Source: a bacterium (GTDB lineage: Bacteria > Zhuqueibacterota > QNDG01 > JAFGCO01). From it: a stretch of 64,000 nucleotides of DNA. The DNA is taken from assembly GCA_016932575.1 (NCBI GenBank), contig JAFGCO010000036.1, forward strand, positions 1-64,000. Direction: 5' to 3'. Below the pieces are notes generated by a model. That model was not told the origin of the DNA, did not search any database, and was given only the letters and a program-made list of their open reading frames with translations. Numbering within the stretch: the stretch's first letter is position 1; the number at the start of each line of letters is the position of its first letter. A program made the translations under genes and the position numbers. Below, piece after piece: positions 27,506-36,824 of the stretch.

Positions 27506-29824
27506 TTATGCATTCATCAATGTCTGTAATTTTTTCAGAACATCGGTCAATGTATATGGTTTTTGAAGGTAGATAAAATTATTTGCCAGCACACTGGAAG
27601 ATTGTATCTTTTTATCCGCATATCCGCTGCACAAAAGCACCTTGACATTCGACTTTTTCTTTTTCAGCCGCTCACTCAGTGTAATCCCGCTCGTATCCGG
27701 TAAAACAATATCGCTGAAAATTACATCGAAATCGCCAAGTTCGTGATCAAACAGCTTCTCTGCTTCAGAACCATTTCTGGCTGAATAGACCTGATAGCCG
27801 TTCATCTGCAGGCCCTTGCAGGTGAATTCACGTACTTTATCTTCATCTTCGATAATCAGAATACGTTTGCCGTTTCCCTGATATTGATCAAACGAAATCA
27901 TTCTATGATCTTTCAGTGCAGGCGGTTCATAAATGGCCGGCAGATAAATTTCGAAAACGGTACCGGTGCCCAACTGACTTCTCACTTGAATAAATCCTTC
28001 ATGTTCCTTAATAATCCCATACACCACAGAGAGCCCCAGCCCTGTTCCCTTTCCCGGAGACTTGGTACTGTAAAATGGCTCAAAAACATGGGTTAAAATG
28101 TCCTTTGACATTCCGACGCCGGTATCTTTTATTGTTAATTTTACATACTTGCCGGGTCTGGATTCAGGGATTTGCTTACAAAGTGTCTTATTTAAACGAA
28201 CATTCTCTGTATGAATAGTCAATTCACCACCCAGTTGCATCGCATCTTTGGCATTCATTGCCAAATTCATAATCACTTGTTCAATTGTTCCCAGATCTGC
28301 CCATACATACCAAAGTCTGGAATCATATTCATTTTTAATTGTAATTTTTTCTCCTATTAGCCTGCTGAGCATTTTTTGCAGATGCCTGATCACATCATTC
28401 AGATTTAATGAATCAGGCTCCATGGGATGTTTGCGACTGAACAGCAAAAGCTGTCTGGCCAGATCAGAAGCATGATTGGCAACCTGATGTATTTCATTCA
28501 ATTCCCTTACAACCGGGGAAGCCTCATCAACCTCCATCATGGCCAAATCCACACTTACCTGAATTGCCGTCAGCAAATTATTGAAATCATGAGCGACTCC
28601 ACCTGCCAGTACACCCACTGCTTCCATTTTCTGAGATTGAAACAACTGGGCACGAATCTGTTTCTTTTCTTCTTCGTTTTTTTCATGCTCATGACGGACC
28701 TTCAATGCGATAAAGCCGAAAGCCATATCATTTGCCAGTTCCTTGAGTAAATTGAGTTCTTCCTGATCAAACGGTTTCTGATGCTGTCCCAATATATTAA
28801 TCACTCCGAATGATTGATTTTTATGAATCAACGGGATACTGATCCATGCGCCATAATTTTTCTCCCGGAGTATTTGCAAATCAGTCGGGGTGAACGGCAG
28901 CCTGGTGAAATCATCCAAAATCACAGGCTGGACAGACTCAATCGCTTCAAATAGAGGTAAATCCTTACTATATCCTTCGTTATAAAACCACTTGACGATC
29001 TTTTCGTCTTCAGGATGCGCCATGGCTTTTGCTTGCAGTTTGAAGCGATATTCACTTTTACTATCCACTGAATCGACCCATACCAGTGGATATCCGCCAA
29101 TATCCACCAATTTTTGACAAATATCCTGAAGCAGTGCCGATTCATCAGTCGCTCTAACCAATGCCTCATTGCATTTACTGAGCGTTTTAAGGGCCCGATT
29201 CACTCTCAACAATTCTTCTTCCGTATGAATACGCTCGGCAACTTCTTTTTTCAACTGCTCATTGGATTGTTTCAGTGCATCCGTCCGTTCATCCACCAGT
29301 TGTTCCAGCCGTTTCTGTGTTTCCTTTAAGGCTTGCTCCGCCCGCTTTCGGTCATCATTCAGCATCTGTGTATAGGCACTGAATAATAAAATCACGCAAA
29401 TCGCCATCAGCCTCATGGCAATGTCAAACACGTCAGACGTGAACATACAGTCAAAATACGAACCCTTACCAAATGTCCACGCATCACGGACAGATTCCAA
29501 ACACCAGTAAACAACACTGAAACCCAGACCGGCCCAAATCATTCTGCCAGTTAAAAAACGACGCACAGGTATTTTTAATTGATGCGTTCTCCCATAAAGC
29601 ATTTGCGCGACAGTTCCGAATCCAATCAAGAGCAAGACAACCAGCATTCGAGACAAAAAGACCAATAACCCCGGTTGAAACATCTGTTTCAGGAAGGTTC
29701 CGTTTCCAAGACCAATGACATCACGAACCGATTCGATAATCCAGTAGAACGCACTGAACAACAAGCCCATCACGATCAGATTGACCTTTTTATTCAAGAT
29801 GCGATTTAACTCTTTGTAGATCAT
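27506..29824 (-). CDS. Hybrid histidine kinase with duplicated membrane module and GAF domain
   Basis: 772 residues from ATG 29824, 4 nt after the stop of the upstream kinase; the ATG at 29884 would overlap that gene by 56 nt. The N-terminus has two copies of a roughly 60-residue two-helix module (YWIIESVRDV..GNGTFL...F and YWCLESVRDA..GKGSYF...F). A coiled coil (about 150-210), a GAF domain (about 215-375), HisKA with phospho-acceptor His412 (GGVAHDFNNLLTAI), HATPase_c (DTGVGMS, GKGTGLGLSVVYG) and a C-terminal receiver (Asp in VIFSDIVLPDTSG) follow. Co-transcribed with its paralog. The stimulus is unknown. Confidence 0.92.
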   Translation of the reverse strand: MIYKELNRILNKKVNLIVMGLLFSAFYWIIESVRDVIGLGNGTFLKQMFQPGLLVFLSRMLVVLLLIGFGTVAQMLYGRTHQLKIPVRRFLTGRMIWAGLGFSVVYWCLESVRDAWTFGKGSYFDCMFTSDVFDIAMRLMAICVILLFSAYTQMLNDDRKRAEQALKETQKRLEQLVDERTDALKQSNEQLKKEVAERIHTEEELLRVNRALKTLSKCNEALVRATDESALLQDICQKLVDIGGYPLVWVDSVDSKSEYRFKLQAKAMAHPEDEKIVKWFYNEGYSKDLPLFEAIESVQPVILDDFTRLPFTPTDLQILREKNYGAWISIPLIHKNQSFGVINILGQHQKPFDQEELNLLKELANDMAFGFIALKVRHEHEKNEEEKKQIRAQLFQSQKMEAVGVLAGGVAHDFNNLLTAIQVSVDLAMMEVDEASPVVRELNEIHQVANHASDLARQLLLFSRKHPMEPDSLNLNDVIRHLQKMLSRLIGEKITIKNEYDSRLWYVWADLGTIEQVIMNLAMNAKDAMQLGGELTIHTENVRLNKTLCKQIPESRPGKYVKLTIKDTGVGMSKDILTHVFEPFYSTKSPGKGTGLGLSVVYGIIKEHEGFIQVRSQLGTGTVFEIYLPAIYEPPALKDHRMISFDQYQGNGKRILIIEDEDKVREFTCKGLQMNGYQVYSARNGSEAEKLFDHELGDFDVIFSDIVLPDTSGITLSERLKKKKSNVKVLLCSGYADKKIQSSSVLANNFIYLQKPYTLTDVLKKLQTLMNA

Positions 29825-29828
29825 TTGA

Positions 29829-31616
29829 TTACCCGCTGTATTCAAATGCTTCTTCAACACTTCTGAGAAGCTCATTAAGTTCAAAAGGCTTTTTCAGGAA
29901 AGGGAATCCATGCTTCTTGATTGCAGACCATTGGGATTTTGTGTCATTATGACCGCTGCATAAAAGTACAGCCAGGCCCGGAAAATCGGTCCTGCATTTC
30001 AACGCCAGCTCCACACCGCTTTTATCCGGAAGCACAACATCCGAAAGCAAAAGATCGAAACCGCCCTGTTGTCCTTTGAATAAACGCCGGGCTTCTTTTG
30101 CGGATTTCGCCGTCTTCACAATATAACCCTGACGTCCTAAAGCACGGCTTGTAAACTCACGGACGCCCTCTTCGTCTTCCACAAGAAGTATTCGTTTTCC
30201 GTGACCCGGTTGATTTTTAAAAGTCGATGACTGATTCTCAGACGTGGATATCCGGCTCGTAATGATCGGCAGAAAAACTGAGAATACCGTCCCCTGACCG
30301 GGTACGCTGTCAATATGTGCCCATCCTTTGTGCTTTCGGATGATTTGATCCACGACTGACAATCCCAGACCGGTTCCCGTGCCCGGTGATTTTGTAGTAA
30401 AAAAGGGCTCGAAAATTTTCTCCCGAATCTGAGAAGACATTCCCAGGCCATTGTCCGAAACCCGTAAGAGGAGATAATGTCCGGGTTTTCCACAAGGATA
30501 TCGGCGACATGTTTTACTGTCCAGTGAAACAGTTCTGGTTTGAATAGAAATTTGACCGCCATGGAGCATTGCGTCCCGTCCGTTTACAACCAGATTGATG
30601 ATCATCTGCTCTAAACTGCCTTTATCTCCGGAAACAAATCGGGATAAATTTTCCAAATCCAATTTTAGCTGAATATCTTCGCCGATTAAACTTTTAAGAA
30701 TTTTTCTAAGCTCGAATATGGTACGATTGATATCAACAGCTGCAAATTTCGCAGGCTGTTCCCGACTGAAGAGTAAAAGCTGCCGGGTCAAATCAGCCGC
30801 CCGGCTGGCAGCTACTTTGATTTCCTGGAGATCATGATGCAGTGTGCTCTCCGAAGCCGTTTCTTTCAGAGCAAGTGTGCTGACTCCCAGAATCGCCGTC
30901 ATGAGGTTGTTGAAATCATGCGCGATCCCGCCGGCCACCACGCCGATGGCCTCGATTTTTTGGGCTTGAATCAGCTGTTCCTGAATCATGACATTTTCAT
31001 TTTCGAGCCATTTGCGTTTTTGGATCTCCTGTCCGAGACGACGGATGAGCACTCTGGCTTCCTTTAATTCTGTGGATCTTGAATGCAGTAATTTCTCAAG
31101 ACGCAGGTGTTCATTCTGAAGCAGTTTTTCTTCATCCCGCAGTTCATTCACCTGTATCTGTACAAACAGACCGAACAGTACAATAAAGAAAACAGCCATG
31201 ATCCGCATCCATAAAAATATGTGGGAGGGAGAAAAGGCAGATTCTAAAAAAGAATCAGAGTGATAAATGAATACTTCACGGAATGCTTCGAACAGCCAGT
31301 AGAGAAAAGAAAAAACCACCGAAATATAAAAAATTCCCCAGTCGCTCTTGAACAGAACCTTCCATTTGGATATCTTTCGTTTATCCCGCAGATTATCTGC
31401 CATGATGCCGAATATTAAAATGACGCAAATCACCAGAACACGCATCCACAGTGCTTTGGCATCCGGCACAAAAAACCGTTCCAGAAACGTTCCCTGATCA
31501 AAAGCAATGACATCACGAACCGCTTCCATGGCCCAATAGCAAAGTCCAAAAATAACACTGTATTTTAAAAATAGAACGCGTGAAGATCGAGTTGAATACG
31601 TTTTTTGGTTTTCCAT
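29829..31616 (-). CDS. Hybrid histidine kinase with duplicated membrane module
   Basis: 595 residues: four membrane segments arranged as two copies of one module (YWAMEAVRDV..DQGTFLERFFVP..LWMR and YWLFEAFREV..HSDSFLESAFSP..LWMR), a coiled coil, HisKA with His233 (GGIAHDFNNLMTAI), HATPase_c (DNGLGMS, GTGTGLGLSVVDQ) and a receiver (LLVEDEEGVREF; Asp in LLLSDVVLPDKSG; Lys in FLKKPFE). Compared with the downstream paralog it lacks the GAF domain. Both kinases carry their own receiver but no output domain, so signalling must go on through a phosphotransfer protein or by autoregulation. No clear Shine-Dalgarno sequence. Confidence 0.92.
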   Translation of the reverse strand: MENQKTYSTRSSRVLFLKYSVIFGLCYWAMEAVRDVIAFDQGTFLERFFVPDAKALWMRVLVICVILIFGIMADNLRDKRKISKWKVLFKSDWGIFYISVVFSFLYWLFEAFREVFIYHSDSFLESAFSPSHIFLWMRIMAVFFIVLFGLFVQIQVNELRDEEKLLQNEHLRLEKLLHSRSTELKEARVLIRRLGQEIQKRKWLENENVMIQEQLIQAQKIEAIGVVAGGIAHDFNNLMTAILGVSTLALKETASESTLHHDLQEIKVAASRAADLTRQLLLFSREQPAKFAAVDINRTIFELRKILKSLIGEDIQLKLDLENLSRFVSGDKGSLEQMIINLVVNGRDAMLHGGQISIQTRTVSLDSKTCRRYPCGKPGHYLLLRVSDNGLGMSSQIREKIFEPFFTTKSPGTGTGLGLSVVDQIIRKHKGWAHIDSVPGQGTVFSVFLPIITSRISTSENQSSTFKNQPGHGKRILLVEDEEGVREFTSRALGRQGYIVKTAKSAKEARRLFKGQQGGFDLLLSDVVLPDKSGVELALKCRTDFPGLAVLLCSGHNDTKSQWSAIKKHGFPFLKKPFELNELLRSVEEAFEYSG

Positions 31617-32284
31617 GATGGCAAATTTTTAATAACGGCTCTGAATTCCTCTTTTAACTGAATTGATACCCTATGTCTTGATCTGCTTTAAGCCTGCAGC
31701 CGGTATCAGCACTCTGAAATATCTAATACAAATGACATGCCAGAATATGTCTTTTTCACAATAAATTTACCCTTTTATTTTTTAAGGAGTTATGACTTGT
31801 GAAAAACAATGAATATTATTGGATTCCTGTTTTCAAGGCAATATTGATTTCATTTTGCAACCGGGCAGGGTTTCAATATTGAACATGGGTTTTGATTCTA
31901 ATTGATTCCTCAGCTATAATCCGGCAATCGTATATACAATCGTGGTTCGATAATAATTGGCGGGAATCCCCCCCGCACTGGTCAGCAAATACTGGATATC
32001 CATGCCGTTCCTGTTTTTGTTTCCCTGAAAAAAGAGGAAAAAAACACAAAGAAAAATTTCATTTTGAAATGTTTTTTCTTGATACGGCCGCAATTCGTGG
32101 TAAAAGAAATAGTTGCCAGATATTATATTTATTAAAGTTAAATATTTCTGTAAAAGGACGAATCCATAAAACCTATCAAAGGATTTCAGACAGGCAGCTC
32201 GATGAATCACTTCTGTGATACATGGGTCATTTTTTCCTGTCTTCCCGGTCCATCACTGCCTGATTAAAATATAAAACACGAATT
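31617..32284. other. Gene-free stretch of 668 bp
   Basis: Open frames of about 100 codons overlap each other on opposite strands at 31892-32218, with no ribosome binding sites and no recognisable family. I treat both as chance frames. AT-rich blocks at 31720-31860 may hold the promoter of the kinase operon (minus strand). No RNA gene recognised. Confidence 0.45.
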
Positions 32285-32938
32285 TCATCGACTCAAAGAT
32301 TCTTCAGCTTTTTTCAGCCCGAACACCGCAGAAACCGATTTCCGGGGAATCATCAGCGAGGTTTCGGTCACCTGAATTCCAATCTGATCACCCCGGCAGC
32401 ACTTTAAAATATCGTTCTGCACTGTGATCGGCCAGTCCCCGTACCCGGCGCTGAATCGGGGTGTCACACCGTATTCCGCAGTAATAATTTTCTGAATGTA
32501 TTGTCTGTGCAGATAATCGGCCACCGCATCGGCTGTTTCAGAGGCGATGGCATCCAGCATAAACCCCAGCGTTACATCACCCTGTTGTGACAGTTCCGCG
32601 ATCCGCTCTTCGAGCGCCTTTCCAATGGTGGTCATGAACAGCACACACAAGGAACAGGATTTGAGCAATTTTGCCACCTGGCGGCTGTGAATTTCAAATG
32701 GACAATCCTGAAACGCCACAAATTCTTTCGAGTCAGACGCTTTTTCTAAAAACAGATACGCGCCTTTGGGATAAATTAAAGGCTTCGCGATTTGCAGGGC
32801 CTGCTCCAGCAATTGAGACACGCCTGTATGTTTTTGCACCTCATGGATCGGCATTCCTATTCTTCGATAGATATCATTCATGGGAAACGGAACCGGGGGC
32901 AAATCGAGATGAACGGGTTTGTTGAAGTCAAATTTCAT
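32285..32938 (-). CDS. Stand-alone B12-dependent methionine synthase activation-type domain
   Basis: 217 residues. The C-terminal half (RFSAGYGDWPITVQNDI, then IGIQVTETSLMIPRKSVSA) matches the S-adenosylmethionine-binding reactivation domain at the end of MetH, with the usual SxGYGDWP and MxPxKSVS signatures. Here it is a separate protein of about normal domain size plus an N-terminal extension. In MetH this domain supports reductive remethylation of inactive cob(II)alamin. No MetH core is in the window, so whether it serves a split MetH or another corrinoid enzyme is unknown. ATG 32938 has GGGAA at good spacing; ATG 32944 is also possible. It lies 38 nt after the flippase stop, probably in the same transcript. 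Confidence 0.82.
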   Translation of the reverse strand: MKFDFNKPVHLDLPPVPFPMNDIYRRIGMPIHEVQKHTGVSQLLEQALQIAKPLIYPKGAYLFLEKASDSKEFVAFQDCPFEIHSRQVAKLLKSCSLCVLFMTTIGKALEERIAELSQQGDVTLGFMLDAIASETADAVADYLHRQYIQKIITAEYGVTPRFSAGYGDWPITVQNDILKCCRGDQIGIQVTETSLMIPRKSVSAVFGLKKAEESLSR

Positions 32939-32976
32939 TAACATTTCCCTGTCAAATCAATCATTTCTTCCAGAGT

Positions 32977-34467
32977 TTACCTTGACCGAAAACGGATTTT
33001 CAATAATCCGGTCAATCCCTGCTTTACCTTTTGTATCTCCTGTGGATGCCAGAAACGGACCAGCCATAAACATACAGGAAGAGCCAATATACATAAAAAC
33101 CGAAAACGAACGGGTGCCCGGATTCCGAGAAAGAAAACAGCACCGACCAGAAAGATCAGTTTGATCAGTCTGCGCCACTCATAGGCAATTGGATATAAAC
33201 GCCGGGACACAAAATACACAGAAACGGCCATAATCAAATAAGCCCCCAGCCGTGCCCACGATGCCCCCATCATGCCGATGGAAGGAATCAGCAATATATT
33301 CAGCAGAATATTTCCCAGCATTCCCGCTCCGGTAATATAAGAAAGGTATATGGTCTTTTTTTTCAGGTAAATTCCGATTAAGAAATTGATATAAACGGCA
33401 TAGAATATATAGGCCAGCATAACAACAGGCGCAACCACTGCGCTATCCCAAAATTCGGAACCGATAATGGAATATCCGAAAAAATCAAATCTCACAATTG
33501 GGTCAATATAAAAGGAAATCAGTAAAAAAACGCTGAGACAGGCCAAAAGCACATAGGTTAATACCCTGGAGAATGTGACCTTTGCATTTTCAACTTTCGC
33601 ATGGCTCATAAAAAACGGAAACCAGGCAAATCGAAAAGCAGAAACAAAAATAGCCATAAACATACCCAGTTTCACGCCTGCATTGAACAGGCCTGCTTCT
33701 TCAATGGATGCCAGACGCTTGAGCAGGGGCCGGTCGATTGTATCCATAACGATCACAGACGCATTGACCATGATGTAGGGCAGGCCGAAAGCAAGCAGTT
33801 CCTGAAACAGGGCGGGTGAAAACATTTTTCGAAGGTGTTTCAGCATCACAGGCAGAACCGACAGCATGCAAAAACAGGAGGCAATGGCATTGGCCATAAA
33901 TATGCCCTCAACGCCCATTTTCAGCACCACCACCAGCAGGATATTACAGCCAACATTCATCAGCACAAACAATAATTTAAGAACAGCATATAAAACGGAT
34001 TTTTCTTTCGAAAGCAGAACCAGAAAACCCAGCAGACCAATCGCATCGAAAAATAATATCACAGCAGCCATACGAACAACAAAAGGCACCGAAACAGTAC
34101 CATTCTGAATCGAGCCGCTGAAAAGGATCTGTGACAATGGATTGGCAAACAGAATCAAAAGGGCCGAAAAGAGACCGGATGTAATAAGAAGTGCAAAGAA
34201 CGCCGTAGAAAAAACCCGGTCCCTTTCTGATTTTTCTTCCTTTGCCAGATAGAATCGAAAGAATGCCGAGCTCAGCCCGTATGTATAGAGAATTGAAAGG
34301 ATGGCAATATAAGTAAAAAAGATGCCCACCATACCATATTCTTCGCGTGTAAGCACATGTGTATACAGGGGCAAAAGTAAAAAATTGATAAACCGGCTTA
34401 ATATGTGACCGATACCGTAAATCGCAGAATTTTTAAATAACCGTTTGATGCTCAGAAATACCGACAC
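32977..34467 (-). CDS. Polysaccharide/O-antigen flippase (Wzx-like, MOP superfamily)
   Basis: 496 residues from GTG 34467, which has GGGAGAAG upstream; the ATG at 34509 has no ribosome binding site. About 14 membrane segments. The start (IKRLFKNSAIYGIGHILSRFINFLLLPLYTHVLTREEYG) is the typical first-helix pattern of polysaccharide biosynthesis exporters. It should flip lipid-linked oligosaccharide across the inner membrane. No glycosyltransferases stand next to it, which is unusual for a Wzx gene and suggests a dispersed pathway. Confidence 0.9.
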   Translation of the reverse strand: MSVFLSIKRLFKNSAIYGIGHILSRFINFLLLPLYTHVLTREEYGMVGIFFTYIAILSILYTYGLSSAFFRFYLAKEEKSERDRVFSTAFFALLITSGLFSALLILFANPLSQILFSGSIQNGTVSVPFVVRMAAVILFFDAIGLLGFLVLLSKEKSVLYAVLKLLFVLMNVGCNILLVVVLKMGVEGIFMANAIASCFCMLSVLPVMLKHLRKMFSPALFQELLAFGLPYIMVNASVIVMDTIDRPLLKRLASIEEAGLFNAGVKLGMFMAIFVSAFRFAWFPFFMSHAKVENAKVTFSRVLTYVLLACLSVFLLISFYIDPIVRFDFFGYSIIGSEFWDSAVVAPVVMLAYIFYAVYINFLIGIYLKKKTIYLSYITGAGMLGNILLNILLIPSIGMMGASWARLGAYLIMAVSVYFVSRRLYPIAYEWRRLIKLIFLVGAVFFLGIRAPVRFRFLCILALPVCLWLVRFWHPQEIQKVKQGLTGLLKIRFRSR

Positions 34468-34523
34468 AGCTTCTCCCGTGTAAAATGCATTCTGCACCAA
34501 TATACTCATTCATGAAAAAGAAA

Positions 34524-34563
34524 ACAAAAAAAATCCGGGCTCTCAATGAACAAACCCGGATTT
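34524..34563 (-). terminator. Rho-independent terminator after the GWxTD gene
   Basis: On the minus strand: AAATCCGGG, 15-nt loop, CCCGGATTT, then a run of seven T. It separates the GWxTD gene from the flippase gene. Confidence 0.85.
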
Positions 34564-34666
34564 TGGTTTCAATGCGTATTCAGGCTCTTGAGTATGTTAT
34601 TTTTTCTTTCCTGATGACGCTTAACATTTTAAATTTAAGGTAACAAATCATTCGGAAGGGAATTTT

Positions 34667-36094
34667 CTATTCAAGCCATCGCTCCCAGCCCGCATCATAC
34701 AATTCTCCGCGCGCCGTTGAATGAACCAGCTCCATGTCACCTAATTCCTGTTTGTCTACAAAAACAAAGATGACTCCACCCTCCAGAGAATGATAATGCC
34801 ATATTTCATGACTCTTTGAACCCATTCCGAATGTCGAGCGTTCAATATCATCCGGTTTTCCGTAAATAAGCAGTACACGCCCTCTGTCGGTCTTCCAGCC
34901 GTCACGAAATGAACCGCGGAACATCTGGTTCGCCATTTCCACCCGGGCCAGGTAATTATCCCGAAAATTTTCTCCTACTTCCAGATCCTGCGATACCATG
35001 GTACGCCTGTTCCAGAATTGTTTTAAAAATTCGCGCTTGCCTTCGAGATTGGCTTTTTTAAATGTCTTTTTTTCATCTGAAGCCGCCAGATACCGGGCAT
35101 AATCAAATTCCTGATTTAGTTCCTGTTCGAGCATCCCGTCTATTTCAGTATCTCCATGAATATATTGATCACCGCTTTTTTCACTTAAGGCACCGCCTTC
35201 TTCATAATCAGGCTGCCGATAGACCAGAAATTTTCGATAATTCGATGTCTCAGCACCGGTCTCCAGGTCAATGACCTCCATCACCAAAGTATAAACACCG
35301 GAAACAAGACTCACCACATTCAGCTGAATAATATTCACAGCCGATTCTCCGGGTTTCCATTTATCCTGGGTCTGCGTACGCGTCACCTCGCCCTGTGCAT
35401 CTAAAATATGATAATTCACGCGAAAAATCCTCCCTGAATCACTCTCCGACGAAACGAGATGGTACACCTCGGAATATCCGAGAAGCACAGGCAGACCGAT
35501 ACCATACAATGCAGAAGGATTGGGTATAATCAGGTAACCGTTTTTCGAATAAAGACTCTTTGTGGTGTCCTTTTTAATATCGCTGGCCAGCTGAATATCA
35601 CTGATACTGAGAGAGCCGGTTTTAAACGGTCTGACAGACAATTCTGATTCCCAGGTTCCAATTCTGCCGGAATTGGCATCCTCCACTTCTATCCGGAAAA
35701 TATAGTCCCCTTCGGGAAGCAAAAAATAGTTTTTATTATAAAGATGCTGGGTAGGAGTAATGTCATCCCTCGAAGCGCAATGGTCCACATTCCTCCAGTG
35801 TTTCCGCTGAATAACCGAATCATCCTGAATAATCTCGGCAGTCACCAGATATTCGGCTTTGTATTCAGCATCTTCATCCTCAACAAATTCCAGTTGATCG
35901 CGCATGAGATCAATGGGATATTCCACATAGGTCAGACTGTCTGAATATTTAAATCTCGAATAATTCACATAAAAATTCAGTTTTTTCTCATTCAGCTGAA
36001 TATGGGTTCCATCATCCGATAAAGCCGGCAAACCGGTACATACAATTATAATGACCGGTAAAATCAGGAAATAACGGCTGAGTACTTTCTGCAT
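34667..36094 (-). CDS. GWxTD domain protein, exported
   Basis: 475 residues from ATG 36094 (GAGGAAGG upstream) with a signal peptide (FLILPVIIIVCTGLPALS). The C-terminal region has the name-giving GWKTDRGRVLLIYGKPDD and then FGMGSKSHEIWHYHS, as in the GWxTD family of exported proteins found in several FCB and related phyla. The N-terminal two thirds consists of beta-rich segments (PSALYGIGLPVLLGYSEVY, KWKPGESAVNIIQLNV) that look like beta-sandwich domains. Function of the family is not established. Monocistronic by position: 220 bp from the VOC gene and closed by a terminator. Confidence 0.85.
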   Translation of the reverse strand: MQKVLSRYFLILPVIIIVCTGLPALSDDGTHIQLNEKKLNFYVNYSRFKYSDSLTYVEYPIDLMRDQLEFVEDEDAEYKAEYLVTAEIIQDDSVIQRKHWRNVDHCASRDDITPTQHLYNKNYFLLPEGDYIFRIEVEDANSGRIGTWESELSVRPFKTGSLSISDIQLASDIKKDTTKSLYSKNGYLIIPNPSALYGIGLPVLLGYSEVYHLVSSESDSGRIFRVNYHILDAQGEVTRTQTQDKWKPGESAVNIIQLNVVSLVSGVYTLVMEVIDLETGAETSNYRKFLVYRQPDYEEGGALSEKSGDQYIHGDTEIDGMLEQELNQEFDYARYLAASDEKKTFKKANLEGKREFLKQFWNRRTMVSQDLEVGENFRDNYLARVEMANQMFRGSFRDGWKTDRGRVLLIYGKPDDIERSTFGMGSKSHEIWHYHSLEGGVIFVFVDKQELGDMELVHSTARGELYDAGWERWLE

Positions 36095-36314
36095 AATACC
36101 TTCCTCTCTGTATATAGACATTTATAATTTACATAAAATTTTGACGGTTATTACCATCATCCTGTTTACATGGATCAGGCAATGTGGTATAATATCAATT
36201 GATCCTGATATAATATATCCGATCATCAGTAATATAACCAAACATTCAAATCAATGTAAAGTCTTTTCAGACAAAATGAATACAGTAATGCCATATACTT
36301 TGAAATAAAGCCAT

Positions 36315-36785
36315 TCAACAGTAATGCTCAATTTCAGAAAGGGATATGCCTGTTCGTTTGGCAATAGCGCCTGGCGAAAAGCCCTGTTCATGGTAACGCC
36401 TGATCACCGCTGACATAGGTTCACTGATTTCAATAATCGTCCCATCCGGATCACAGACACGGATACCCCGCTGTCCCCAGTCATGTTCATATAATTCATG
36501 GATAAATGATACGCGATTCGCCTTCAGCGCCTGAAGTGTTTCATCCAGACGATCCGATTCAAAATAGAGCTCTGTCTGGGGGTGATCCGCTGATGGCGTT
36601 TTATTCTGATCCGGATAAATAACTGACATGGCATATGCAGTCTCCCAGATGCCAAATCCGCATTCGAAACCGACATAGCGTCCGTAATCATGAATCACCT
36701 TCTGTTCCAGAATCTCTGTGTAGAATTGCTTTGATCGGTGAATATCCCTGACAAAAATAACACAGTTTTTATATTTCAAGGTCAT
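36315..36785 (-). CDS. VOC-fold (glyoxalase/dioxygenase-like) protein with C-terminal HTH
   Basis: 156 residues from ATG 36785 (AGAGGG upstream). Residues 1-115 form the paired beta-alpha-beta-beta-beta VOC fold (FVRDIHRSKQFYTEIL, then LYFESDRLDETLQAL and CDPDGTIIEISEP). The last about 35 residues (RRYHEQGFSPGAIAKRTG, then SLSEIEHY) look like a helix-turn-helix. VOC proteins include glyoxalases, bleomycin-binding proteins and dioxygenases; no specific metal triad can be assigned. A ligand-sensing regulator is possible. It follows the GH5 gene by 39 nt. Confidence 0.78.
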   Translation of the reverse strand: MTLKYKNCVIFVRDIHRSKQFYTEILEQKVIHDYGRYVGFECGFGIWETAYAMSVIYPDQNKTPSADHPQTELYFESDRLDETLQALKANRVSFIHELYEHDWGQRGIRVCDPDGTIIEISEPMSAVIRRYHEQGFSPGAIAKRTGISLSEIEHYC

Positions 36786-36824
36786 AACTAAACACCCTCT
36801 GAACAAAAACAGTCAAGTTTCCTT

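Noticed and set aside
31892-32218. Possible small gene upstream of the kinase operon
   Set aside because: Two overlapping frames on opposite strands are equally long, neither has a ribosome binding site, and neither resembles a known family.
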